NCBI GenBank assembly: GCA_031431395.1
Contig: JANPDJ010000338.1
Coordinates: forward strand, 1-16,208
From: VGPE01 sp031431395
GTDB lineage: Bacteria; Chloroflexota; Limnocylindria; Limnocylindrales; CSP1-4
Direction of reading: 5' to 3'
DNA: 16,208 bases
Shown here: positions 5,926 to 13,351 of the stretch, piece after piece
How positions within the stretch are numbered: the first letter of the stretch is position 1
How the letters are laid out: the number at the start of each line of letters is the position of its first letter
Translations under genes and position numbers: made by a program
The notes under the pieces: model-generated
What the model was told of the DNA's origin: nothing
Seen by the model: only the letters and a program-made list of their open reading frames with translations
Databases searched by the model: none

Positions 5926-6311
5926 TCATCGACACGTCGGCGATCGTTGCCATTCTCCGCCAGGAGCCGGAGGCTCGCCGGTTTGCGGATGCTATGGAGG
6001 CCGCACCAGTGCGCCGAATCTCCGCGACGACGTATGTCGAGATCGGCGCCGTCATCGACGGAAGCCGTGACCCGGTTGCCAGCCGGCTTGTCGACGAGAT
6101 CATCGCCATCGCGGGTATCGTGATCGAGCCGGTAACCGCGGCGCAGGCCCGGATCGCGCGAGATGCCTACCGCGACTTCGGCAAGGGAAGTGGCCACGCC
6201 GCTGGGCTCAACTTCGGCGACTGCTTCGCGTATGCGCTGGCCAAGGCGACGGGCGAGTCACTGCTCTTCAAGGGCAAGGACTTCGCCCGAACGGACGTGA
6301 CAGCCGCCTGA
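5922..6311 (+). CDS. vapC: VapC-family PIN ribonuclease toxin
   Basis: PIN-domain toxin of 129 aa, partner of the antitoxin just upstream. Catalytic acids are D4 in MIIDTSAI, E40 in TTYVEIGA, D100 in LNFGDCFAYALAK and D120 in FKGKDF; the segment GLNFGDCFAYALA is very typical of Rv0624-like VapC proteins. The family cleaves tRNA or rRNA, but the target here is unknown. The GTG start at 5922 overlaps the vapB stop, so synthesis is probably coupled to antitoxin translation. Full length, all active-site residues present. Confidence 0.93.
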   Translation: MIIDTSAIVAILRQEPEARRFADAMEAAPVRRISATTYVEIGAVIDGSRDPVASRLVDEIIAIAGIVIEPVTAAQARIARDAYRDFGKGSGHAAGLNFGDCFAYALAKATGESLLFKGKDFARTDVTAA

Positions 6312-6409
6312 CTGAAGCGCGGCGTGGGTGCGGTAGAAGTCCGCGAACGGGCTTCGGAAACCGTCCCACCCCTTGAGACCGACGCGTTCGTCGCGATGAA
6401 CGGAGATGC

Positions 6410-6535
6410 GGGGAGGCCCTTAGGATGCCCGGCATGCCTCGTCGTCGATCGCTGGCCGGCCTCCTCGGAGCCGTGGTGGTCCTGGTCGCGTGTGCAACTG
6501 CCCCAGTCGCCACCCCGAGATCGATCGAATCGGCG
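6410..6535 (+). pseudogene. Possible lipoprotein signal-peptide remnant
   Basis: GGGGAGG (6410-6416) precedes an ATG at 6425 by 8 nt, and the first 31 residues read as a lipoprotein signal: RRR at 5-7... a hydrophobic stretch LAGLLGAVVVLVAC with lipobox LVAC at C23, then APVATP. After about 40 codons the protein-like character is lost, and the open frame simply runs on through the antisense of a tRNA gene into the next gene. In another frame a short tail ends at a TAG at 6589-6591. I read it as a truncated or frameshifted lipoprotein start, or a chance resemblance. Confidence 0.25.
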
Positions 6536-6632
6536 CGCGCCGAGCTCCGCGGCCGCTCCTCTTCTATCGGACACTGCCGGACGGGACGTAGCGACGACGG
6601 TGCCGTACCTCGATGTGGGTGCCGGACACAGA

Positions 6633-6656
6633 GAAGCCGGCCTCGCGGCCGGCTTC
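6633..6656 (-). terminator. GNRA-looped hairpin terminator of tRNA-Thr
   Basis: A perfect 10-bp stem (GAAGCCGGCC with GGCCGGCTTC) closed on the minus strand by a GCGA tetraloop, a GNRA type. It starts 14 nt after the CCA end of the tRNA and is followed by TCTCTGTG, a partly T-rich tract. This is the strongest hairpin in the window and fits an intrinsic terminator. Confidence 0.7.
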
Positions 6657-6670
6657 CGAGGTCAGGTCGC

Positions 6671-6745
6671 TGGAGCCGACACTCGGATTTGAACCGAGGA
6701 CCTGCTGTTTACGAAACAGCTGCTCTACCGCTGAGCTATGTCGGC
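6671..6745 (-). tRNA. tRNA-Thr (anticodon CGT), CCA encoded
   Basis: A complete cloverleaf of 75 nt. Acceptor GCCGACA pairs with TGTCGGC (discriminator T), the D arm is GCTC/GAGC with a 7-nt loop, the anticodon stem GCTGT/ACAGC encloses TTCGTAA with anticodon CGT at positions 34-36 (reads ACG), and the T arm is CTCGG/CCGAG with TTCAAAT. The 3' CCA is part of the gene. No mismatch is seen in any stem. Confidence 0.97.
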
Positions 6746-6895
6746 ATCGGTCTGCGTCGAAGCCGTCGCAGCGGCTGGCAGAGCGGCGGCGATGATAATG
6801 CACGGCGTCGTGGGGCTGCCACCGGCAAGCGGGTCGGCTGCCCCATGCGGCGCGCTGTAGCCTTCGCCGATCAACGGGACGGAGGATGGGCGGCC

Positions 6896-8122
6896 ATGCG
6901 GATCGATCGCGTTCGGGTCATCGACGGCGGCGCCGGCGCAACGCTGGTAGAGGTGTCGACGGACGGCGCCACGGGCATTGGGCTCACGCAGTCCGCCTAC
7001 GAGTACATCTCGCCCATCATCGAGCGCGGCCCGTACCCGCTGGCTCCGCTCCTCATCGGCCAGGACCCGCGCGAGCCACGCCGGCTCTGGTCGAAGATGT
7101 TCATCACGTTCGGCGCGGCCAAGGGCCGCGGATCGGAGGGCGGCCTCGCCGTGAACGCGATGGCGGCCCTTGACATGGCCCTCTGGGACCTGGCCGGCAA
7201 GGTTCAGGGCCTGCCGCTTCACGTCCTCCTCGGCGGCGCGGTCCGCGACTCGATCCCCGCGTACGCGTCCTCCTCGCTCTTCGTCTCGTCGTCCTACGAG
7301 CGCGGCGGAACCGAAGCCGACTGGCGGATCAAGTCCCCGGATCACCTGCTCGAGGAGAGCCGGCGCTACGTCCGGGAGGGATTCCGGGCTGTGAAGTTCG
7401 GCTGGGGCAACAACTTCTCGTCATCGGACGAGGACCGCCTGGCCGCGATCCGCGAGGGGCTGGGCCCCGACGTGAAGCTCATGGTGGATTTCGGATGCCC
7501 CGCGTACTGGACGCCCGGCTGGAACGCTGCGGCCGCCATCCGCGCTGCCCGAATCCTGGAGCGCCACGGCGTCTTCTTCATGGAGGAGCCGATGCCCCCG
7601 CAGGACGTCGCCGGCCATCGCGCCGTCGCGGACGCCGTGGACATGAACATTGCCACGGGCGAGAGCCTCACGCTGGTGGACGAATTCGCCCGCTACATCG
7701 ACGAGCGGGCGCTGGACATCGTGCAGCCGGATGCGGCCCAGATCGGCTTGACGCAACTCGTGGATGTCGCCCGGCGCGCGGAGGCGGCCGGGATCCTGTG
7801 CGTCCCGCACTCGCCGTGGTCCGCGCTCTGCGTGGCCGCGCATTCGCAGGCGTGCCTGACCGTGCGGAACAGCGCCCTCATCGAGTACCCCGCGATGGCG
7901 TCATTCGAGCCGGGCTCCACGACGGCCGCGGCGACGGCCTTCTACCAGTGGGAACTCGTGGAGCAACCGCCAAAGCTGGTGGATGGCCTGCTGCGTCCGT
8001 TCGATGGACCGGGGCTCGGCCTGGGCGGGTTCCGGGCCGATGCCCTGGACCGCATCGCTCGTCGCGAGGTGATCGGCGCCGGGACGTGGACCGGTGCCGA
8101 ACCGGCCGGTCCCACGGCCTGA
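6896..8122 (+). CDS. Enolase superfamily protein (mandelate racemase/dehydratase type)
   Basis: Cytosolic enzyme of the enolase superfamily, 408 aa, probably a sugar-acid dehydratase or racemase; the substrate is not deducible. It has an N-terminal capping domain and a barrel with the metal ligands D198 (MVDFG), E230 or E231 (FFMEEP) and E256 (ATGES). D279 (VQPDAAQIG) and H305 (VPHSPWS) form the expected general-base dyad. The usual KxK on strand 2 is K167-F-G169, so one lysine is replaced by glycine, which places more weight on H305. ATG at 6896 has GGAGG (6881-6885) 10 nt upstream; the frame stays open upstream only as an artefact across the tRNA. Its last base is the first base of the subtilase gene (TGATG). 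Confidence 0.85.
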   Translation: MRIDRVRVIDGGAGATLVEVSTDGATGIGLTQSAYEYISPIIERGPYPLAPLLIGQDPREPRRLWSKMFITFGAAKGRGSEGGLAVNAMAALDMALWDLAGKVQGLPLHVLLGGAVRDSIPAYASSSLFVSSSYERGGTEADWRIKSPDHLLEESRRYVREGFRAVKFGWGNNFSSSDEDRLAAIREGLGPDVKLMVDFGCPAYWTPGWNAAAAIRAARILERHGVFFMEEPMPPQDVAGHRAVADAVDMNIATGESLTLVDEFARYIDERALDIVQPDAAQIGLTQLVDVARRAEAAGILCVPHSPWSALCVAAHSQACLTVRNSALIEYPAMASFEPGSTTAAATAFYQWELVEQPPKLVDGLLRPFDGPGLGLGGFRADALDRIARREVIGAGTWTGAEPAGPTA

Positions 8123-10779
8123 TGCCGCGACGCCGCGCGGCCAGAGGCCATCGTCTCGTCGGGTTGCTGGTCGTCGCGCTGGGGCTGGCCATGTCGGCCG
8201 GACCGGCAGCCGCTCTCGACGCGCCACCGATCTTCCGAGCGCATTCCCTCTCCACGGAACAGCATCGCCCGCCCGACCCCCCGAACCGACTGCGCGGCGG
8301 TCTTGCCCGGCTGGTGCGCGCAGCCCAGTCCGGCGCGATCGATCGCGAGATGTTGCGCGGTTTCGAAGTAGCCAGCGTGCCGCACGCCGCCAGCGTGGGC
8401 GTGTCCCTCCAGCTCGCCCGGGTCGGTGGTGAGGACGCGCTGAGCGCATTGATCGCGAGCGGTGCCCGGGTCGTCAACCGCAGCGGCCAGACGGCCGAGG
8501 CATACCTGCCCAGTGCCGCGTTGCGAACGCTGGGGACACTGGCCGGTATCGCGCGCGCGGACCCCATCATCCGGCCGGTCTCGATGGGTTCCCCAGGGCT
8601 GGGTGCCGTGGTGGGGGAGGGAGTGAAGCTCCACGGGGCGGACCAGTGGCAGGCCGCCGGAATCCTGGGCGCCGGCATCAAGGTGGGCATCATCGACGGC
8701 GGGTTCGTGGGCCTGACCTCGCGGATCGGGCGAGAGCTGCCGATGTCCGTGTTTGCCCGCTGCTACCGCGAAGTCGGCCGGTATTCGGCCGCGGCCAAGA
8801 GTTGCGAGGAGAACACGGAGCACGGAACGGCCGTCGCGGAGACCATCGCGGACATGGCGCCGGGGATCAGCCTCTACCTGGCCAACCCCGTGTCGATGCT
8901 CGATCTCAAGTCCAGCGTTGCCTGGATGACCTCCAACGGGGTGCAGGTCATCAATGTCTCGCTGGGCTTTGCCTACGAGGGCCCGGGCGACGGCACGTCG
9001 CCTCCGAACTCCGTGTACAGCGTGGTGGACCAAGCCGTCGCGGGCGGTGCCCTGTGGGTGAACGCGGCCGGCAATGCGGGCGAAGACGGCTGGACGGGCA
9101 CCTGGACGGACACCGACCAGAACGGCGTCCTGGAGTTCTCCGGCACCGACGAACGCAATTCGCTGGTGCTGACCGCGGGCGATCCGATCCTGGTCACACT
9201 CCGATGGAACGACCGGTGGGGTGCGTCCGGGAACGACTACAACCTGTACCTGTACGGCGCCGACGGAGCCCTGCCTCTGGCGACCTCGGAGGATACGCAG
9301 AACGGCCGCGGCGATCCCGTGGAAACCCTGAGCTTCACTCCATCGACGTCCGGTGCGTACCGGCTCGCCGTGAAGCGATCCCGCGGATCCGATCCCTCTG
9401 CGCTGCAACTGCTTGTGCTCATGTCCAACGAGGCGCCGCTCCAGTTCCGGACCGCGGCAAACACTCTGCCCAGCCCGGCGGATTCCGCGAACCCCGGGAT
9501 GATCACGGTGGGCGCGGTGTCATTCGGCTCGCCCGATTCGATTCAGCCGTACAGCTCTCGTGGACCGACGACGGATGGCCGGATCAAGCCGGACGTCGTG
9601 GCGGCAGACTGCACTGCGACCACGCTGATCAGTCCCTTCTGCGGCACGTCCGAATCCGCCCCGTACGCCAGCGGGGCGGCCGCATTGAGCCTGGCCGTGA
9701 ACCCCTCTCTCACCCCGGCGCAACTTGCCACGTGGCTCCGTTCGCGCGCCATCCCGCTCGGCGGCCCGACACCCAACGCCACGTTCGGCTGGGGCCGGCT
9801 GGACCTGGGTGTGCCGCCCGAGACGTCTCTGCCGGCGCCGCTCGCCTTCGCCGCGCAGCCGGCCGTCGCCGTGAGTGGTGAACTCCTGAGCCCTGCACCG
9901 GCCCTGGCTCTCTCGGATGCGCAGGGCCGCGGACTTACGTCCCCCGTGACCCTTTCCCTGGGCGTTACAGCCGTCGGATCGATACTCACCTGCTCGGGCG
10001 GCTTGACACGCAATGCCGTGGCGGGCCTGGTCTCGTTCGCCGGCTGTGCCATCACCGGGGCAGCGGGCGGGGTCATCCTGGTCGCCACGACCGGAACGCT
10101 GCCGGCCGCGACGTCTGCCCCGTTCGACGTGCTGCCGGCTGGCTCTGCGCCATCACCCGGCCTGACCATCTCCTCGTCGGCAGCAGTGATCACGTGGGGC
10201 GCCCCGGCGACGCTGCAGGCCCGGCTCGCACCCGTGCCCGGGACCCCGCTCCCGTCTCCGCTCGGCGGCCGGACGATCACGATCGAGGTCTCGGGTGACG
10301 GGCTCACATGGAGGATCGCCGGCAGGGCGGTCTCCGACGATTCCGGGCTGGCGACCTTCAACTACCGCCCTGCGGTAAACCTCCTGTACCGGGGCAGATT
10401 CGCGGGCACCCCCGACCTGGGCGCAGCCGTGAGCGGTCCGACCCGCGTGACGGTTCGCCAGACCGTTGCGCTCCGTCCCGCGAACGGCGGGGGCACGCGC
10501 GTCGTCGGTCGCGATGCGCCCGTCGAGTTCACGACACTCGTCCGGCCCGCCCGTTCAGGCCTGCCCGTGGGGACCGTCACCTACGCCGTCTACCAGCGTG
10601 TTGGCACAACGTGGAAACTGGTGCTGACGCGCTCCGTCACCCCGGATTCGCAGGGCGTCGCGGCTCTCGCGATCAGCTTCGGCGGCCCTGGGCGCTGGTA
10701 CGTCCGCTCCAGGGCGCTGCCCACGGCCAGGAATGCGAACAGCACGTGGAGTCCCGCGGAGCAGTTCATGATGCGTTGA
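8122..10779 (+). CDS. Secreted S8 subtilisin-like serine protease, multidomain
   Basis: Exported peptidase of 885 aa. A signal peptide (RRR start, hydrophobic core GLLVVALGLAMSA, probable cleavage after AAA near residue 31) is followed by a pro-region and an S8 catalytic domain. The active site reads D192 in VGIIDGGF, H234 in EHGTAVAE, oxyanion N318 in VNAAGN and S510 in FCGTSESAPYASGAAAL. DGG and GTSESAP differ from the common DTG and GTSMAAP. Residues about 330-440 form an inserted beta-sandwich (TLRWNDRWGASGNDYNLYLYG), PPC-like by appearance. From about 575 the protein continues with roughly 310 residues of Ig-like repeats, likely for surface or substrate attachment; no anchor is seen. ATG overlaps the previous stop. 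Substrate unknown. Confidence 0.9.
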   Translation: MPRRRAARGHRLVGLLVVALGLAMSAGPAAALDAPPIFRAHSLSTEQHRPPDPPNRLRGGLARLVRAAQSGAIDREMLRGFEVASVPHAASVGVSLQLARVGGEDALSALIASGARVVNRSGQTAEAYLPSAALRTLGTLAGIARADPIIRPVSMGSPGLGAVVGEGVKLHGADQWQAAGILGAGIKVGIIDGGFVGLTSRIGRELPMSVFARCYREVGRYSAAAKSCEENTEHGTAVAETIADMAPGISLYLANPVSMLDLKSSVAWMTSNGVQVINVSLGFAYEGPGDGTSPPNSVYSVVDQAVAGGALWVNAAGNAGEDGWTGTWTDTDQNGVLEFSGTDERNSLVLTAGDPILVTLRWNDRWGASGNDYNLYLYGADGALPLATSEDTQNGRGDPVETLSFTPSTSGAYRLAVKRSRGSDPSALQLLVLMSNEAPLQFRTAANTLPSPADSANPGMITVGAVSFGSPDSIQPYSSRGPTTDGRIKPDVVAADCTATTLISPFCGTSESAPYASGAAALSLAVNPSLTPAQLATWLRSRAIPLGGPTPNATFGWGRLDLGVPPETSLPAPLAFAAQPAVAVSGELLSPAPALALSDAQGRGLTSPVTLSLGVTAVGSILTCSGGLTRNAVAGLVSFAGCAITGAAGGVILVATTGTLPAATSAPFDVLPAGSAPSPGLTISSSAAVITWGAPATLQARLAPVPGTPLPSPLGGRTITIEVSGDGLTWRIAGRAVSDDSGLATFNYRPAVNLLYRGRFAGTPDLGAAVSGPTRVTVRQTVALRPANGGGTRVVGRDAPVEFTTLVRPARSGLPVGTVTYAVYQRVGTTWKLVLTRSVTPDSQGVAALAISFGGPGRWYVRSRALPTARNANSTWSPAEQFMMR

Positions 10780-10804
10780 GAATCGACGAAGCGCCGGGAG
10801 GCGG

Positions 10805-10853
10805 CCGGCGCGTCGTCTGACCATCTGTGGTCCGTGTCGCGGAGGCGCGCCGG
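10805..10853. terminator. Nested inverted repeat between convergent genes
   Basis: Outer arms CCGGCGCG (10805-10812) and CGCGCCGG (10846-10853) enclose a smaller perfect hairpin GACCA-TCTG-TGGTC (10819-10832). It lies between the ends of the subtilase (+) and cpaB (-), so a bidirectional terminator is the natural reading. No T tract is present on either side, so mechanism is unsure. Confidence 0.4.
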
Positions 10854-10880
10854 GCGGCACCACCGCCGCACCGGCCGCGG

Positions 10881-11765
10881 TTACGGGGCGGGTGAGGGCG
10901 CCGGAGACCCGATGGCGAGATACGGCAGCGGAGGCGGGGAGCCGGGCGCCGGGTTGTTGATCTTGCTGGTCTTGTCCGGGTACTGCTCTGGCACGGGGAT
11001 GCCGTAGCGCTGGATCAGCAGGTTGGTGGTCTCACCGAGGCCTGCTGTACTCGTGATGCGGGTGTCGATGTCCGGTCGAAGCGCGAAGCTGAATGAGGCG
11101 GACCCGCTTGCCTGGAGGTGCGAGATCTCCTCGGCCACCTGCTGGGTCACCCGGACCACGTAGTACGAAGCCTTCTTGGCGATGATCGGAACGCCCTGGT
11201 AGGCGATCTTGGTGGATCGATCCGTGTAGTACTTGCTCGAGGCCGGCAGCTCAGGAGAGACACTGACCGCGACGGTGACGAACACGTCCACCGTCTGGCC
11301 GACCTCAAGCAGGCCGCCGAGCGCGCGGTCGTCCGGCACATTGATCGCTACGGCACGCCAGGCGGGTGAATCCGGTGCGACCGTCTCGTCCGGCGTCAGC
11401 ACGGCCACTCCGCCATTGCCCAGCGATGTCGCGAACAGGTTGGCGGTCAGTGGCTGGCCCGGCGGGATCGAGACCGCGGCCACCCGGCCGACGACGAGCG
11501 CCGGATCCTCGATGGCGGTCCCGGCTGCGATCCCATCCACGGGGACCTGGCGGACAGTGATGTCGCCGGCATCGATCGTCTTGCGGGCCGGGATGGGACG
11601 TGCCGCGACAAGGACCGAGATCCGGGGCGTACTGGCCTGTTCGGCCGTCTGCTGAGCGTTGTTCACGACAACGAAGGCACCGGCGCCGGCGCTTGCGGCG
11701 AGGATGACTCCGAGGAGCACGATGGCCCGACCGCGACGACGGGTCGGGACATACTCCATCTCCAT
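10881..11765 (-). CDS. cpaB: Flp pilus assembly protein CpaB/RcpC, SAF domain
   Basis: Envelope protein of the Tad/Flp pilus apparatus, 294 aa. A membrane segment (about residues 13-35, IVLLGVILAASAGAGAFVVV) anchors it; a SAF-type domain follows (VLVAARPIPARKTIDAGDIT... to about 110) and then the RcpC region with AINVPDDRALGGLLEVGQTVDVFVTV. The C-terminus is proline-rich (PAPGSPPPLP). Length is normal for the family. ATG at 11765 has GGAGG eight bases upstream; a second ATG two codons later lacks better support. It is 168 bp from the tadG-like gene and last in the run of four pilus genes, so it may have its own regulation. CpaB is thought to help connect the secretin channel; that part is family knowledge. 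Confidence 0.9.
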   Translation of the reverse strand: MEMEYVPTRRRGRAIVLLGVILAASAGAGAFVVVNNAQQTAEQASTPRISVLVAARPIPARKTIDAGDITVRQVPVDGIAAGTAIEDPALVVGRVAAVSIPPGQPLTANLFATSLGNGGVAVLTPDETVAPDSPAWRAVAINVPDDRALGGLLEVGQTVDVFVTVAVSVSPELPASSKYYTDRSTKIAYQGVPIIAKKASYYVVRVTQQVAEEISHLQASGSASFSFALRPDIDTRITSTAGLGETTNLLIQRYGIPVPEQYPDKTSKINNPAPGSPPPLPYLAIGSPAPSPAP

Positions 11766-11933
11766 GTGGGGCGCCTCCAGGGGTGTTCAGGTCCGCTGGG
11801 ACAGGTACAGGCCGTCCGCCTCAACTTTGCGAGTCAGCCGGCCGAAGGGGAATGGCCCATCCGTCCCATGCAACCGCGCTATTCGGGGGCCCCGGCCGGG
11901 TCGCCGGGCCGCCGGGTCGCGGTACACGGAAGA
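11766..11933 (-). other. 168-nt structured leader between tadG-like gene and cpaB
   Basis: The largest gap in the pilus cluster. Just after the tadG-like stop it carries two copies of GCCGGGTCGC (11895-11904 and 11911-11920, plus-strand reading) and GGGGCCCC-type palindromes. The rest, up to the SD of cpaB, contains a GCGGAC repeat and several short complementary segments. I compared it by eye with c-di-GMP riboswitches and found no convincing match. It may be a terminator followed by a leader; nothing further can be assigned. Confidence 0.35.
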
Positions 11934-12875
11934 TCAGTTGATGAGGCGCACGAGGTAGGCCCCGAAGGCGCTCGTCCCCCCGGTGATGTTCGGGTCGATC
12001 ACGAAGTCAGGGTTGTTTCCGGTCACGAAATAGCCGCGCAGCTGCTTGGTGGAGCCGCCGACCGTCCCGGTCAGGTGAAAGATGGCAAAGCCTTGAAGGC
12101 GGCCGGCGTCGTCCACGATCGCGACCGGGAATTCGGTGCCGAGCCAGATGGCCATGTTGTCGAAGAGGGTCGTGTGGGCGCCGGCGTTCAGTGGGCCGAT
12201 CCGGTCATTGAGCGTGATCTCGATCGTCTCGCCGTGGCTGACGATCAGGGCGGCCACGGTCTGGGAGTTGCCGTTACACGCGTTACCGGAAGCCGTGCAG
12301 AAGACGGACCAGTTGAAGCTCGTCGCGGTCTGCGGAACATCGTTCGTGCCGTTGCCCGGCTCGTCGAAGCCTCGCTCGCTGTCCGGGCCGAACCCGTAGG
12401 TTGCGAAGGTCCGCTGGTTGATGATGATCGGCATCAGCCCGAAGACGCCGTTCGGGCCGCCGACCAGGGCCGTTGCGGTCGCGCTGACATCCCACGAAGC
12501 GAATCCGAGGATCGCGGAGAACGTGTTCCGGTGGGGCTTTCTGACGCTTACGGCGACGGTCGCGCCGCTCCCGATCGGCGTCACATGAACGTCGACACTG
12601 GCGGAGCTTGACGACACGCCGTTGTACAGCCCGTTGCTGAGGGCCATCTGGACCGCCCGCGCCGTGGTCGCGTCCGCCTGCGGCGTCATCGCGTAGGCGT
12701 AGGCCCCGGCCATGGCAGATGCGTCGGCGACGTTCTGGAGGTCGCGCCGCTGGAGGAACGTGTCGCCCCCGTCGAGGACGAGTCCGGTCATGCCGACCAG
12801 CCCGACGAGGCACAAGGCGAAGATCACGATCATCTGCCCGCCTTCGCGACGGGGGTCAGTCTCGACGCTCGACAT
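11934..12875 (-). CDS. TadG-like Flp pilus assembly protein
   Basis: Pilus-associated protein of 313 aa. The N-terminal motif EGGQMIVIFALCLVGLVGMTGLVLDGG followed by FLQRRDLQNVADASAMAGA is the Tad/TadG signature: one membrane helix (residues 15-35) and an adjacent DAAAxAGA-like helix. The remaining about 200 residues are extracytoplasmic, with a C-F-x-N-x-C-like pair in VFCTASGNACNG, and I recognise no von Willebrand A domain in it. ATG at 12875 is supported by AGGAG seven bases upstream; the alternative ATG at 12893 overlaps the previous stop (ATGA) but has no SD. It follows the two tadE genes. TadG family membership is fairly clear, the C-terminal domain is not assigned. Confidence 0.78.
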   Translation of the reverse strand: MSSVETDPRREGGQMIVIFALCLVGLVGMTGLVLDGGDTFLQRRDLQNVADASAMAGAYAYAMTPQADATTARAVQMALSNGLYNGVSSSSASVDVHVTPIGSGATVAVSVRKPHRNTFSAILGFASWDVSATATALVGGPNGVFGLMPIIINQRTFATYGFGPDSERGFDEPGNGTNDVPQTATSFNWSVFCTASGNACNGNSQTVAALIVSHGETIEITLNDRIGPLNAGAHTTLFDNMAIWLGTEFPVAIVDDAGRLQGFAIFHLTGTVGGSTKQLRGYFVTGNNPDFVIDPNITGGTSAFGAYLVRLIN

Positions 12876-12889
12876 CCGTGCGCTCCTGT

Positions 12890-13351
12890 TCATGGCAACC
12901 GGACATGACTTGCTGAGCTGAGGACGGCCGGTGCGACCATGCTCAGCAGCGGGGTGGCTACGCGGAATGGAACACTCACGGTGACCCGGACAAAGCTCCC
13001 GGACCTGCACGTGGAATTGCTCAAGAGTGCATCCGTGATGGTGGTGCACTGGAAGGTCACTGCGGCGCCGGGTCCGGCCAGGCCGGGGACCAGATTGCGC
13101 TGGGTTGCGACGGCTGCCTGGGCTTCGGGACTGTTGCCGAGCGAACAGTTCGATGGGTCGCACGGATGGACGCTCGCGGCGCGTGCGATCTCCCGCGCGG
13201 CCTCGGCCACGCCGTTGTTCATGTAGATCGCGCGGCCGACGTCGATGATCCCCATCAGGATCAGGAGGAACGGGATCAGGACAAGCGAGAACTCGACCAG
13301 GCTCTGGCCCCTGGATGAATCAGCCCGGCCTGTCTGCTGACGGGCGCTCAT
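12890..13351 (-). CDS. TadE-family pilus protein
   Basis: Minor-pilin-like protein of 153 aa, a normal length for TadE. The diagnostic segment is RGQSLVEFSLVLIPFLLILMGIIDVGRAIYMNNGVAEAAREIARAAS, residues 14-60 (cited here only for its landmarks QSLVEF, DVGR and AAREIAR), one membrane helix preceded by the GQS/E site expected for prepilin processing. The periplasmic part has four cysteines (C64, C69, C102, C115), which could form two disulfides. ATG at 13351 overlaps the preceding stop (ATGA); there is no SD, so translation is probably coupled. It is the second of two adjacent tadE genes, commonly called TadE and TadF. Confidence 0.88.
   Translation of the reverse strand: MSARQQTGRADSSRGQSLVEFSLVLIPFLLILMGIIDVGRAIYMNNGVAEAAREIARAASVHPCDPSNCSLGNSPEAQAAVATQRNLVPGLAGPGAAVTFQCTTITDALLSNSTCRSGSFVRVTVSVPFRVATPLLSMVAPAVLSSASHVRLP

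Noticed and set aside
7495..8121. Upstream extension of the subtilase frame into the enolase gene
   Set aside because: The extension is an out-of-frame reading of the enolase gene; the signal peptide begins at the ATG at 8122.
6425..8122. A single 565-codon frame that would fuse a lipoprotein signal peptide to the enolase-superfamily protein
   Set aside because: The frame passes through the full antisense of a perfect tRNA-Thr gene and its terminator, and the middle is arginine and glycine-rich noise. The enolase domain has its own SD and ATG at 6896.
11766..11933. c-di-GMP (GEMM) riboswitch before cpaB
   Set aside because: A CGCAAAG string occurs, but the remaining conserved GEMM segments and the tetraloop/receptor arrangement are not visible.
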